Assembly (NCBI RefSeq): GCF_001411805.1
Contig: NZ_CP007213.1
Coordinates: forward strand, 310,001-374,000
Length of the DNA stretch: 64,000 nt
Origin: Burkholderia plantarii
GTDB lineage: Bacteria > Pseudomonadota > Gammaproteobacteria > Burkholderiales > Burkholderiaceae
Direction: 5' to 3'
Shown here: one piece after another, positions 18,753-27,899 of the stretch
Position numbering within the stretch: the first letter of the stretch is position 1
Layout: each line of letters starts with the position of its first letter
The notes under the pieces: generated by a model
Databases searched by the model: none
What the model was told of the DNA's origin: nothing
The model's input: only the letters and a program-made list of their open reading frames with translations
Program-made: the position numbers and the translations under genes

Positions 18753-19595
18753 ATGTCACAGTCACGGTCCGGATGGCGGCGCGCGTCCGTCGCGGGCGTG
18801 TTCGCGCTCTGCGCGCTGCTCGCCGGTTGCAAGAAGGAGCTGTACGGAAACCTGTCCGAGCAGGACGTCAACGAGATGGTCGTGGCGCTGCTCGAGAACG
18901 GGGTCGACGCGTCCAAGGAGACGCCCGACGCCGGCAAGACCTGGACGCTCGAGGTCGACGGCGACCAGATGGTGCGCGCGATGGAAGCGCTGCGCTCGCG
19001 CGGCCTGCCCAAGAGCCGCTTCGACAATCTCGGCGACCTGTTCAAGAAGGACGGCCTCGTCTCGACGCCGACCGAGGAGCGCGTGCGCTTCATCTACGGC
19101 ATGTCGCAGGAGCTGTCGTCCACGCTCTCGAAGATCGACGGCGTGCTGGTGGCGCGCGTGCAGATCGTGCTGCCCAACAACGACCCGCTCGCGCAGACCA
19201 TCAAGCCCTCGTCGGCGGCCGTGTTCATCAAGTACCGGCCCAATTCCGACGTCGGCGCGCTGGTGCCGCAGATCAAGACGCTCGTGATGCACAGCGTGGA
19301 AGGGCTCACCTACGACCAGGTCAGCGTGACGGCCGTGGCGGCCGATCCGTCCGACCTCGCGCGCCAGCCGAGCCAGCCGCAGGGCGGCCTGCCGGTGGTG
19401 TGGATCGTGAGCGGCGCGGCCGGCGTGGTGCTGATCGTCGCGGCGGCGCTGCTGGTGGTGCTGCGCCGGAAGCTGCCGCAAGGCGACGGCCAGGCCGGCG
19501 GGGCCGCGGGCGGCGACGCGCAGGAGCCGGCCGGCGGCCTGCGCGGCAAGCTCGGCGCGCTGACCTCGCGGCTGCGTCCGCGTCCCGCGAACTGA
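18753..19595 (+). CDS. hrcJ: Type III inner-membrane lipoprotein ring HrcJ (SctJ)
   Basis: A 280-residue lipoprotein. Arg-rich N-terminus, hydrophobic core, then lipobox LLAGC followed by [21 protein letters not shown], the signature of YscJ/FliF-like secretins' inner ring. A C-terminal transmembrane helix lies at about 225-247 ([23 protein letters not shown]), as expected for the long-form SctJ. ATG at 18753 is chosen; a GTG at 18702 overlapping hrpB2 would add 17 unlikely residues before the signal peptide. Confidence 0.95.
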   Translation: MSQSRSGWRRASVAGVFALCALLAGCKKELYGNLSEQDVNEMVVALLENGVDASKETPDAGKTWTLEVDGDQMVRAMEALRSRGLPKSRFDNLGDLFKKDGLVSTPTEERVRFIYGMSQELSSTLSKIDGVLVARVQIVLPNNDPLAQTIKPSSAAVFIKYRPNSDVGALVPQIKTLVMHSVEGLTYDQVSVTAVAADPSDLARQPSQPQGGLPVVWIVSGAAGVVLIVAAALLVVLRRKLPQGDGQAGGAAGGDAQEPAGGLRGKLGALTSRLRPRPAN

Positions 19596-19614
19596 ACGGC
19601 GCGCCGCGAACCGC

Positions 19615-20355
19615 ATGGCGTCTGCCGCGTTCTATCCCCCACAGCGGGTGGCCGCCGCGTTGACCGGCTATCGCGACAACCTCGACAGCGCGGCCCTGTG
19701 GGCCGACGCGTCGTGGTCCGCGCTGCCCGACCACGGCTGGCGCGACGCGCTCGCGCGTGCCTCGGCCGCCGCGCGCCGCGCCTGCTCGCATGCGTTCGCG
19801 CGCGCGGCCGGCGTGCGCGAGCCGCCGTTCGGCGCGTTCGCCACGGCCGCCGTGCTGGGCCTGGCCGGCAGCGCGCCGGGCATCGGCCCGAAACCGAATC
19901 TGGCGCTGCTCGACGCGCTGCCGATGGCGCAGGCGCTGGCCGTGCTGCGCGTGCGCTCGCTGTCGTTCCGGCGCGCCGAGGTGCGCCGGCTGATCGACAG
20001 GCAGACGCGTTCGCGGCTGGCCGAGTGGACCGGCGTCCACCCCGACGCGATCGCGCAGGACCCGCACGCCGCCGACGCGCCCGACGTGGCGCACCTGACG
20101 ATGAAGACCGGCCTGCCGCCGCTCGCGCGGCTCGACGCGACCGCGATGGCCGCCGAGGGCTGGCTGCTGCTCGCGCGTGACGCGGGCGGCGCGGCCGATA
20201 CGCGTCCGCCGTCGCTGACGCGGCTCGCGCTGCCGCGCGCGTTCGCGCCGCCGGCCTCGCTGCCGGCCGCGAGCGGGCTGGACGCGGCCGGTTCCGTGCG
20301 CCTGTTCGCGCGGATGCCCGAACTGATGCCGGAGGTTGCATGGCTATTTGGTTGA
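19615..20355 (+). CDS. hrpB4: Type III secretion protein HrpB4 (SctK-type, HrpH of Ralstonia)
   Basis: A 246-residue Ala/Arg/Leu-rich protein between hrcJ and hrcL, the place of hrpB4 in Ralstonia and Xanthomonas. HrpB4 corresponds functionally to SctK, the sorting-platform adaptor joining HrcQ to the HrcD ring. Its sequence conservation is low, so position carries most of the weight. It overlaps hrcL by 16 bases. Confidence 0.78.
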   Translation: MASAAFYPPQRVAAALTGYRDNLDSAALWADASWSALPDHGWRDALARASAAARRACSHAFARAAGVREPPFGAFATAAVLGLAGSAPGIGPKPNLALLDALPMAQALAVLRVRSLSFRRAEVRRLIDRQTRSRLAEWTGVHPDAIAQDPHAADAPDVAHLTMKTGLPPLARLDATAMAAEGWLLLARDAGGAADTRPPSLTRLALPRAFAPPASLPAASGLDAAGSVRLFARMPELMPEVAWLFG

Positions 20356-21494
20356 GCCGTCCGCAGGACGCCCATCACCAGCCCGACGAGAGCGTGCTGC
20401 ACGCGCGCCTGGGCGCGGCCGCCGACGTGCTGCCGCGCGAGATGTTCGGCGCGCTGGTGTCGCTCGAGGACGCCTACGCGGCGCTCGCCGCCGATCGCGC
20501 CGCGCTGATCGAGGCGGCCCACGACGAGGCCGAGCGGATCGTCGACGCGGGCCGCGAGCAGGCCGGCGAGATCCTCGACGCCGCCCAGCGCGAGCGTGAC
20601 GACGCCGCGCGCGCCGGCTACCGCGACGGCTACGACCGCGCGCTCGGCGACTGGATGGACCGGCTCGCCGACGTCGCGCACGCGCAGAACCAGCTGCAGG
20701 TGCGCATGCGCGAGCGGCTCGCCGACATCGTCGCCTCGGCCGTCGAGCAGATCGTGCGCACCGAGAACCGCGCGGCGCTGTTCGAGCGCGCGCTGGCCTC
20801 GGTCGAGCGGATCGTGGACGGCGCGACCTACCTGCGCGTGGCCGTGCATCCCGACGATCTCGACAGCGCCAAGGACACCTTCGACCGGCTCGCCACGCGC
20901 TGGCGCGAGCTGGGCCGGCCGATCCCGATGTCGGTGGTGGGCGACAAGCGGCTCGCGCCCGGCAGCTGCATCTGCGAATCCGATTTCGGCGCCGTGGACG
21001 CGAGCCTCGACACGCAACTGCGCGCGATGCACGGCGCGGTATCGCGCGCGCTCAAGCGCACGCTGGTCGAGATCGAGGCCGCCGCGCCCGAGGACGACGC
21101 GGCTGGCGGCGATCCGTATGGCGCGCAGGGCGGCGCGTATCCGGCGGCCGGCGGCGATCCCTATGCGGCGGCGCCGGACGCCTATCCATCCGAGGGCGGC
21201 GCGGACCCGTATGCGGACCCTCATGCCGATCCGTATGCGGCGCAGGGCTACGTCCCCGACGAGCGCCACCGCGATCCGCAGCCTGCCGCGCAAGGCTACG
21301 TGCCCGACGAACGCCACCGCGATCCGCAGCCTGCCGCGCAGGGCTACGTGCCCGACGAGCGCCACCGCGATCCGCAGCCTGCCGCGCAAGGCTACGTGCC
21401 AGACGAACGCCACCGCGATCCGCAGCCGGCCCAGGCGCAAGACGATCCGTACTCGGCGCCGCGCGCGCCGGCCCACGGCGGAGGTGGCCGATGA
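20340..21494 (+). CDS. hrcL: Type III ATPase stator HrcL (SctL) with C-terminal tandem repeats
   Basis: A 384-residue protein. Residues 1-240 match SctL/FliH: a helical stalk ([21 protein letters not shown], followed by [20 protein letters not shown]) and a C-terminal head that binds and restrains HrcN. Beyond about residue 250 it carries an unusual Tyr/Pro/Asp/Gly-rich tail with four near-identical 16-residue repeats ([16 protein letters not shown]). SctL proteins are usually 200-260 residues, so the tail is an addition. Starts inside the end of hrpB4 and overlaps hrcN by four bases. Confidence 0.9.
   Translation: MAIWLSRPQDAHHQPDESVLHARLGAAADVLPREMFGALVSLEDAYAALAADRAALIEAAHDEAERIVDAGREQAGEILDAAQRERDDAARAGYRDGYDRALGDWMDRLADVAHAQNQLQVRMRERLADIVASAVEQIVRTENRAALFERALASVERIVDGATYLRVAVHPDDLDSAKDTFDRLATRWRELGRPIPMSVVGDKRLAPGSCICESDFGAVDASLDTQLRAMHGAVSRALKRTLVEIEAAAPEDDAAGGDPYGAQGGAYPAAGGDPYAAAPDAYPSEGGADPYADPHADPYAAQGYVPDERHRDPQPAAQGYVPDERHRDPQPAAQGYVPDERHRDPQPAAQGYVPDERHRDPQPAQAQDDPYSAPRAPAHGGGGR
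21246..21437 (+). repeat. 48-bp tandem repeat, four copies, in hrcL
   Basis: Units start at 21246, 21294, 21342 and 21390. Each encodes [16 protein letters not shown] with only a few synonymous changes (for example GACGAGCG versus GACGAACG). The fourth copy diverges at its end. Upstream (21110-21245) there is a degenerate DPYAAQ-like Tyr-rich repeat. Multiples of three keep the frame, so copy number could vary between strains. Confidence 0.93.
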
Positions 21495-22843
21495 ACGTGT
21501 CCTGGCTGTCGCGCACCGACGATTTCGAGCGGCTGACCGACGCGATCGAGCGCGAGATCCTCGCCGTGCCCGCCGTGGCGCGCACCGGCAAGGTCATGGA
21601 AGTGGTCGGCACGGTGATCAAGGTGTCCGGCCTCGACGTCACGCTCGGCGAACTCTGCGAACTGCGCGCGCCCGACGGCACGCTGTTGCAGCGCGCCGAG
21701 GTGGTGGGCTTCACGCGCGACGTGGCGCTGCTCTCGCCGTTCGCGCGGCTCGAGAACGTGTCGCGCGCCACGCAGGTGATCGGCCTCGGCCGGCCGCTGT
21801 CGATCCAGGTCGGCGACCAGCTGCTCGGCCGCGTGCTCGACGGCCTCGGCGACCCGATCGACGGCGGCCCGCCGCTCGATTCCGACGACTGGCGCCCGGT
21901 GATCGTGCAGCCGCCCGACCCGATGAAGCGGCGCATGGTGGATACGCCGATGCCCACCGGCGTGCGCGTGGTCGACGCGATGATGACGCTCGGCGAAGGG
22001 CAGCGGATGGGCATCTTCGCGCCGGCCGGCGTCGGTAAATCGACGCTGATGGGCATGTTCGCGCGCGGCGCGGCGTGCGACATCAACGTGATCGCGCTAA
22101 TTGGCGAACGGGGTCGCGAAGTGCGCGAATTCATCGAGCTGATCCTCGGCCCGGAGGGCATGGCGCGCTCGGTGGTGGTGTGCGCGACTTCGGACCGTTC
22201 GTCGATGGAGCGCGCCAAGGCCGCGCACACGGCCACCGCGATCGCCGAATACTTCCGCGACCGCGGCCTGCGCGTGCTGCTGATGATGGACTCGCTGACG
22301 CGTTTCGCGCGCGCGGGCCGTGAGATCGGCCTGGCCGCGGGCGAGCCGCCGGCGCGGCGCGGCTTCCCGCCCTCGGTGTTCGCCGAGCTGCCGCGCCTTC
22401 TGGAGCGCACCGGGATGGGCGCGACCGGTTCGATCACGGCGCTCTACACGGTGCTGGCCGAGGACGAGACGGGCGGCGACCCGGTGGCCGAGGAAGTGCG
22501 AGGCATCCTGGACGGCCACATGATCCTGTCGCGCGAGATCGCGGCGAAGAACCAGTATCCGGCGATCGACGTGCTCGGCAGCCTGTCGCGCGTGATGTCG
22601 CTGGTGGTACCCGACGCGCACACGCGCGCGGCCTCGCGGATTCGCGAGCTGATGGCCAAGCATCGCGAGGTGGAAGTGCTGCTGCAGGTGGGCGAATATC
22701 AGCCGGGCCAGAACCCGCTCGCCGACGAGGCGATCCAGAAGGCCGACGCGATCCGCGCCTTCCTGTGCCAGCGCACCAGCGACTACGCGCCCTACGAGGA
22801 AACCGGCGCGTATCTGCACGAGCTGTCCGGGGTGAACGCATGA
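21491..22843 (+). CDS. hrcN: Type III secretion ATPase HrcN (SctN)
   Basis: A 450-residue F1-type ATPase. Walker A is [15 protein letters not shown] with Lys183. Walker B is [36 protein letters not shown] around 260-295, and the type III signature [15 protein letters not shown] follows. It unfolds effectors and strips chaperones at the base of the machine. Full length; ATGA overlaps on both sides (hrcL, hrpB7). Confidence 0.98.
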   Translation: MNVSWLSRTDDFERLTDAIEREILAVPAVARTGKVMEVVGTVIKVSGLDVTLGELCELRAPDGTLLQRAEVVGFTRDVALLSPFARLENVSRATQVIGLGRPLSIQVGDQLLGRVLDGLGDPIDGGPPLDSDDWRPVIVQPPDPMKRRMVDTPMPTGVRVVDAMMTLGEGQRMGIFAPAGVGKSTLMGMFARGAACDINVIALIGERGREVREFIELILGPEGMARSVVVCATSDRSSMERAKAAHTATAIAEYFRDRGLRVLLMMDSLTRFARAGREIGLAAGEPPARRGFPPSVFAELPRLLERTGMGATGSITALYTVLAEDETGGDPVAEEVRGILDGHMILSREIAAKNQYPAIDVLGSLSRVMSLVVPDAHTRAASRIRELMAKHREVEVLLQVGEYQPGQNPLADEAIQKADAIRAFLCQRTSDYAPYEETGAYLHELSGVNA

Positions 22844-23364
22844 GCGCCGACGCCCGCCTCGCGCGCGACCGCCGCGCGATCGCGCTGAACCGCGCGAGCG
22901 ACCGCCGCCGCAAGCAGAACGACGCGCTGCGTGCGCAGCTCGTCACGCAGCGCGCCGCGCTCGCGCAGCGCGAGTCCGAACTCGTGGCCGCGCGCGAGCA
23001 GGTGGAGCGCGATCTGGCCGCCGTGCAGTCGATCAACGACCAGATCGACGCGATGATGACGGGCGCGGCGCCGTTCGTGCTCGACGATTTCAACGCCTGC
23101 CGGATCGTGCTCGGGATCGCCACCGAGCGGCTCTACGCGAGCGAGGAGCAGGTGGAGGTGGCGCGTCAGGCGGTGGACGACGCGGCCAGCGCGATCACCG
23201 AGACCAACCGCACGATCGCGCGCAATCTCGGCAGCGTGGACGCCTGCCAGCAGCGCATCGCGGTGATGCGGCGCGGCTACCAGCGCGCCGAGGACGACGC
23301 GGCCGACGACGAGGCCGAGGACGGCGTGCTGGCGCGCCGCGCGCGCGACAAGGCGGCCGCTTGA
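22840..23364 (+). CDS. hrpB7: Type III stalk protein HrpB7 (SctO-type, HrpD of Ralstonia)
   Basis: A 174-residue, highly charged coiled-coil protein ([21 protein letters not shown]..., long Glu/Arg/Ala heptads). Located between the ATPase and hrcT, it fits the SctO/FliJ-like central stalk that couples HrcN to HrcV. Assignment is by coiled-coil character, length and synteny. Overlaps hrcN (ATGA) and hrcT (TTGA). Confidence 0.85.
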   Translation: MSADARLARDRRAIALNRASDRRRKQNDALRAQLVTQRAALAQRESELVAAREQVERDLAAVQSINDQIDAMMTGAAPFVLDDFNACRIVLGIATERLYASEEQVEVARQAVDDAASAITETNRTIARNLGSVDACQQRIAVMRRGYQRAEDDAADDEAEDGVLARRARDKAAA

Positions 23365-24194
23365 GCCCGACGCTGCAGGTCCTGCCCGACATGACCCGTC
23401 TGGTGATGGGTTACCTGACGCTGATCGGCGTCTCGTCGGTGCGTCTGTTCGTGATCATGACGATCTTCCCGCCCTCGGCCGACGGCGTGCTGCAAGGCCC
23501 GGTGCGCAACGCCATCGTGCTGCTGTTCAGCACCTTCGTGGCCTACGGCCAGCCGCTCGCGTTCGCCGACGGGCTGCACGGCGCGGCGCTCGTCGAGATC
23601 GGCCTGCGCGAGGGGATGATCGGGCTCGTGCTCGGCTTCGCGGCGTCGTCGGTGTTCTGGGTGGCCGAATGCGCGGGCTACTACATCGACGACCTGACCG
23701 GCTACAACAACGCGCAGGTGCAGAACCCGCTGCGCAACGAGCAGGCCACGCCCACCTCCACGCTGCTGCAGCAGGTGGCCACGGTGGCGTTCTGGAGCCT
23801 CGGCGGCATGACCTTCCTGCTCGGCACGCTCTACCAGTCATATCAGTGGTGGCCGCTCAATTCGCCCAGCATCGACGTGTCGAACGTGCTCGAGGCGTTC
23901 GCGATGAAGGAGACCGACACGCTGATGCAGCAGGTGGCCAAGCTCGCCGCGCCGGCCGTGATGATTCTGTTATTGATCGACTTCGCGTTCGCGTTCGCGG
24001 CGAAGTCGGCCAGCAAGCTCGAACTGATGGGCCTGAGCCAGCCCGTGAAGGGCGCGGTGGCGGTGCTGCTGCTCGCGCTGTTCGTCGGCGTGTTCGTCGA
24101 CCAGGTGCGCGACCAGCTCACGCTGACCGCGTTCACCTCGCAGTTCCAGGCCTGGGCCGATGCCGCGCGCGACGGCACCGCTCACACAAAATGA
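23361..24194 (+). CDS. hrcT: Type III export apparatus protein HrcT (SctT)
   Basis: A 277-residue membrane protein with about six transmembrane segments (YLTLIGVSSVRLFVIMTIFPP; LREGMIGLVLGFAASSVFW; PAVMILLLIDFAFAFAAK). The conserved NEQATPTSTLLQQ-type cytoplasmic loop is present. It caps the SctRST export gate. The start used is TTG at 23361, which overlaps the hrpB7 stop; ATG at 23391 would give 267 residues and is also possible. Last apparatus gene before the hrpB leader. Confidence 0.93.
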   Translation: MSPTLQVLPDMTRLVMGYLTLIGVSSVRLFVIMTIFPPSADGVLQGPVRNAIVLLFSTFVAYGQPLAFADGLHGAALVEIGLREGMIGLVLGFAASSVFWVAECAGYYIDDLTGYNNAQVQNPLRNEQATPTSTLLQQVATVAFWSLGGMTFLLGTLYQSYQWWPLNSPSIDVSNVLEAFAMKETDTLMQQVAKLAAPAVMILLLIDFAFAFAAKSASKLELMGLSQPVKGAVAVLLLALFVGVFVDQVRDQLTLTAFTSQFQAWADAARDGTAHTK

Positions 24195-24248
24195 GTTTTC
24201 ACGCGCCAAAAATACCGCGCGCGTTCGGCACGCCGGCAAGAACTTCGC

Positions 24249-24330
24249 CTGAGCAATCATGAGACTCGCACGGGGCCGCGCCACGCCGTGCGCGAATCTC
24301 AAATCGGCATCATTGCTGAAGATTGCTCAG
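24249..24330 (+). promoter_or_regulatory. Nested inverted repeats in the hrpB leader
   Basis: A perfect 10-bp inverted repeat (CTGAGCAATC at 24249-24258, GATTGCTCAG at 24321-24330) encloses a second one. The inner arms are CGCACGG (24267-24273) and CCGTGCG (24286-24292), extended by GAGA/TCTC at 24261-24264 and 24297-24300. It sits in the 227-base gap between hrcT and hrpB. It could terminate hrcT read-through, act as operator for an upstream activator such as HrpG, or fold in the hrpB mRNA. Confidence 0.55.
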
Positions 24331-24421
24331 CCAAACTGAGAGTTTGAAAACGAGGCCACGACTACATTGCTCGAACTGCGCCGCGATCCGGTGCCCAGGC
24401 AACAGCAAGGAGAGTCGCTTC

Positions 24422-25861
24422 ATGTTTTCGATGCTCTATTTCCCGGTCGTGTCCGCGCTTGCCGCGTCCGACGAGGATGCCGGTTCCGGCATCGCGGCCC
24501 GTGCGGTCGATTCGATCCTCGACGGCGAATTCGCCGCCGCCGTGCAGCAGTCGGGCCGCCGTCTCGATGATTCGGCGGCGGGCGTGAGCGCGCAGGATCT
24601 GCAGTGGCACGCCGATCTGCAACTGGTGCTCGGCTTCGATGCCGAGGCCGAGGATGCCTACCGCCGCGCGCAGCGCCGGATGCGTGCCTCGAAGGCCGAG
24701 ATCCGCGTCGCGACCTGCCGCAACGCCGCGTGGCAGGCGCTGTTCCGCCATCGCATCGGCACCGCGCTGGCCTGCTTCGCACGCGCCGCCGACGAGGCCG
24801 AGGCGCACCCGGCGCGCCGCATCGAGGCGCGCATCGGCATCGCCTGCGCGTTGCACGAACTGGGCCGCACGCGGGAAGCGCTCGACGCGCTCGACGAAGT
24901 GGTGGCCACCAGCACGCGCTGGCGCGAGCTGGTCACCGCGCTGCGCTTCGACCTGGTCGCGCAGCACGAGCTGCGCTGCGCCAACGCGCTGCAGGATCAC
25001 GTCTACTGGCGCTCGGCCGCGCTGGCGAGCCCGGCCGCCTACGTGCCGGCGCCGCGCATCGGCTTCGCCGAGGCGCTGCAGGCCGCGGCCGGCGTGCGCG
25101 CGCCGCTGCTGGCCGCACGCGTGGCCTACCTGCGCGACCTGCGCAACGTGACGGGCGGCGACCGCGACGCGATCGCCAACGTCTGCGCCTATCTCGAACG
25201 GATCCGCGAGCAGGGCTTCGTCGACTACCAGCGCGCGGTGCGCCTGGAGATCGCGCTGGCCACCTTCGTCGGCGACGCGCCGCACGTCGCGCAGAGCATC
25301 GTCGAGCCGCTGCACCAGGGCGTGCGCGGCTCCGACACCGGCCACCGCCAGCTCGAATATCTCTACTGCGCGGCCAAGCTGCGCGAGACCCAGGGCCGCG
25401 CGCAGGAATCGCTGCAGTGGTACAGCCGCTACGCGCTGGTGGCGATGCAGTGCCTGCGCGAGGATTCGCACGTGCGCACGCCGGCGCTCGACCGCCAGCC
25501 GAAGGCCGCCCCCGACGACGTCAGCGCGCGGCTGCCGGCCAAGTACCGGCGCGCTTATCGCTACGTGCTCGACAACCTCGACCGCGCCGACCTGTCGGTA
25601 CGCGAGATCGCCACCCAGATCGGCGTGACCGAGCGCGCGCTGCAGAGCGCGTTCAAGAGCTGCCTGGGCCTCTCGCCGAGCGAGCTGATCCGCACGCGCC
25701 GCATGGAGCGCATCCGCGAGGCGCTGATCGACCACGCCGACGCGGGCGACCAGCGCGTGCTCGAAACCGCGCGCCGCTGGGGCGTGCAAAGCCGCTCGAC
25801 GCTCGTCACCGGCTACCGCAAGCAATTCCGCGAAGCGCCCTCCGAGACGCTCGAGCGCTGA
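24422..25861 (+). CDS. hrpB: AraC-family hrp master activator HrpB
   Basis: A 479-residue protein, close to the length of Ralstonia HrpB. A long helical, TPR-like N-terminal region leads to a C-terminal AraC/XylS double helix-turn-helix from about 380 (LSVREIATQIGVTERALQSAFKSCLGLSPSELIRTRRMERI). HrpB binds hrpII/PIP boxes and switches on apparatus and effector genes. The boxes found throughout this locus are its expected targets. AAGGAG lies 8 bases before the ATG. No hrpII box precedes hrpB itself, consistent with control by HrpG. Confidence 0.93.
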   Translation: MFSMLYFPVVSALAASDEDAGSGIAARAVDSILDGEFAAAVQQSGRRLDDSAAGVSAQDLQWHADLQLVLGFDAEAEDAYRRAQRRMRASKAEIRVATCRNAAWQALFRHRIGTALACFARAADEAEAHPARRIEARIGIACALHELGRTREALDALDEVVATSTRWRELVTALRFDLVAQHELRCANALQDHVYWRSAALASPAAYVPAPRIGFAEALQAAAGVRAPLLAARVAYLRDLRNVTGGDRDAIANVCAYLERIREQGFVDYQRAVRLEIALATFVGDAPHVAQSIVEPLHQGVRGSDTGHRQLEYLYCAAKLRETQGRAQESLQWYSRYALVAMQCLREDSHVRTPALDRQPKAAPDDVSARLPAKYRRAYRYVLDNLDRADLSVREIATQIGVTERALQSAFKSCLGLSPSELIRTRRMERIREALIDHADAGDQRVLETARRWGVQSRSTLVTGYRKQFREAPSETLER

Positions 25862-25896
25862 CCCCGCTTCCCCACCTTTCTTCCTGATTCGACACC

Positions 25897-27720
25897 ATGA
25901 GAGTGAAGCAGCTTGCTGCCGCCGCGTGCCTCGCGGCGGCGATCCTCGCCTGCCTGCCCGGCGCGGCCGACGCGGCTCCCGTGCGCTGGCGCAGCGCCAC
26001 CGTCCACGTCCAGCTCGACGGCAAGGATCTGAAGGACGTGCTGCGCGATTTCGCGGCCAGCCAGGGCATCGCGGCCTCGATCGCGCAGAACGTGCAGGGC
26101 ACCGTGACGGGGCGCTTCGACCTGTCGCCGCAGCGGTTCCTCGATACGCTCGCCTCGACTTTCGGCTTCATCTGGTTCTACGACGGCAACGTGCTGTCGA
26201 TCAGCAGTTCCAATGACGTGACGCGGCAGGTGCTGCAGCTCGACCACAGCGAGATCGGCGCGCTGCGCTCGACGCTCAAGCAGATCGGCCTCGACGATCC
26301 GCGCTTCCCGCTCAGCTACGATTCGACCTCGGGCACCGTGCTGGTGAGCGGCCCCGCGCAATACGTGCAGATGATCGCCGACGTGGCCGCGCGGCTCGAC
26401 GCCACCACCGGCCATCGCTCGGGCTCGGTGATCCGCATCTACAAGCTCAAGAACGCCTGGGCCACCGACCACAGCGTGCAGGTGGACGGCAGCAGCGTGA
26501 GCGTGCCGGGCGTGGCCACCATCCTCGCCAACATGTACAGCGTGAAGTCGGGCTCCGGCGGCGGCCAGCCGAGCAGCGCGCCGAACATGCAGCGCGTGCA
26601 GTCGATGAACGACGTGTCGGGCTCGTCGACCGGTTCGATCGGCGGCGGCGGCAACGGCTCGCAGCCGCCGCCGCTGCCGCCCTCGATGATGGGCTCGCAA
26701 TCGGTGGGCAGCGCGGGCCAGGCGTTCGGCGGCGCCTATGACAACAGCGGCGGCGGCGGTTACACGCGGCGCCGGCGCGGCGGTGGCGGCGGCGGCTTCG
26801 GCGACCTGAACAGCAACGACGTGGCGGTGACCGACGGCAGCGACGGCCTGCCGGTGATCCAGCCGGACCCGATCACCAACTCGGTGCTGATCCGCGACAC
26901 GCCGGACCGCGTCGGCCAGTACGAGGACCTGATCCGGCAGCTCGACGTGCGCCCGCAGATCGTCGAGATCCAGGCGCACATCATCGAGATGGACGACACC
27001 ACGCTGCAGCAGATCGGGGTGGACTGGCACGCGCACAGCAGCCATCTCGACTTCCAGACCGGCAACGGGCAGACCGCGCAGAATTCGTTCTCCACCGGCC
27101 AGCTGAACCCGACCTTCGGCTCGGCGCAGCAGGCCGGCCCGGGCAACACCATCGTCAGCGCCACGCCCACCGGCGCCGCGATCTCGGCCGTGGTGGGCGG
27201 TGCCGGGCGCTACCTGCTGGCCAGCGTGAACGCGCTGCAGTCCAACTCGAAGGCGAAGATCGACGCGACCCCGCTGGTCGCGACGCTCGACAACGTCGAG
27301 GCCACCATGGACAACACCACCAAGTTCTACGTGCGGGTGCAGGGCTACACCTCGGCGGACCTCTACAGCGTGTCCACCGGCGTGTCGCTGCGCGTGCTGC
27401 CGCTGATCGTGCGTGACAAGGACGGCACGCGCATCAAGCTCAGCGTCCATATCGAGAACGGTTCGCTGACCCAGCAGCAGGTGGACAACATCCCGGTGAT
27501 CACGACCAGCCAGATCAACACGCAGGCCTTCGTCGGCGAGGGCGACAGCCTGCTGATCGCCGGCTTCACGACCGACAAGACCACCAACGGCGTGACGGGC
27601 GTGCCGTTCCTGTCGAAGATCCCGCTGCTCGGCGCGCTGTTCCGCGACAACAGCAACGAGCACGATCACAACGAAACCGTGTTCCTGCTGACGCCGCGCA
27701 TCATCGACGCCGGCAGCTGA
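25897..27720 (+). CDS. hrcC: Type III outer-membrane secretin HrcC (SctC)
   Basis: A 607-residue protein with an N-terminal signal peptide (VKQLAAAACLAAAILACLPG, cleavage near ADA-AP). N0/N1 periplasmic domains are followed by a Gly/Ser/Pro-rich insert at about 220-300 and a C-terminal secretin domain (VRPQIVEIQAHIIEMDD; GVSLRVLPLIV; DSLLIAGFTTDKTTNGVTGVP, followed by LSKIPLLGALFR). It forms the outer-membrane ring. Begins 35 bases after hrpB and is probably co-transcribed with it. Confidence 0.97.
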   Translation: MRVKQLAAAACLAAAILACLPGAADAAPVRWRSATVHVQLDGKDLKDVLRDFAASQGIAASIAQNVQGTVTGRFDLSPQRFLDTLASTFGFIWFYDGNVLSISSSNDVTRQVLQLDHSEIGALRSTLKQIGLDDPRFPLSYDSTSGTVLVSGPAQYVQMIADVAARLDATTGHRSGSVIRIYKLKNAWATDHSVQVDGSSVSVPGVATILANMYSVKSGSGGGQPSSAPNMQRVQSMNDVSGSSTGSIGGGGNGSQPPPLPPSMMGSQSVGSAGQAFGGAYDNSGGGGYTRRRRGGGGGGFGDLNSNDVAVTDGSDGLPVIQPDPITNSVLIRDTPDRVGQYEDLIRQLDVRPQIVEIQAHIIEMDDTTLQQIGVDWHAHSSHLDFQTGNGQTAQNSFSTGQLNPTFGSAQQAGPGNTIVSATPTGAAISAVVGGAGRYLLASVNALQSNSKAKIDATPLVATLDNVEATMDNTTKFYVRVQGYTSADLYSVSTGVSLRVLPLIVRDKDGTRIKLSVHIENGSLTQQQVDNIPVITTSQINTQAFVGEGDSLLIAGFTTDKTTNGVTGVPFLSKIPLLGALFRDNSNEHDHNETVFLLTPRIIDAGS

Positions 27721-27795
27721 GCGCGCGGCGGGGCAGGGCGGCGGGCAGGCGGCTCCGGCCCATCGAGCAGGGCCGCGCGCGCGGCCCGTGTTCGT

Positions 27796-27857
27796 TTCGC
27801 ATCGCCGGTGCCGGCTTCGCACCGCTCGCGGGCAGCTTGCACCGGCTTCCCTATAGT
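27796..27857 (+). promoter_or_regulatory. PIP/hrpII promoter of the harpin-lysozyme gene
   Basis: TTCGC (27796-27800), 15 bases, TTCGC (27816-27820), 31 bases, then TATAGT (27852-27857), a YANNNT match. The ATG at 27900 follows 42 bases later. This predicts HrpB control and secretion-related function for the downstream gene. Confidence 0.87.
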
Positions 27858-27899
27858 GCGATGAGTCGGCAAAACCGCCGTTCCAACCAGGAGTCGCTC

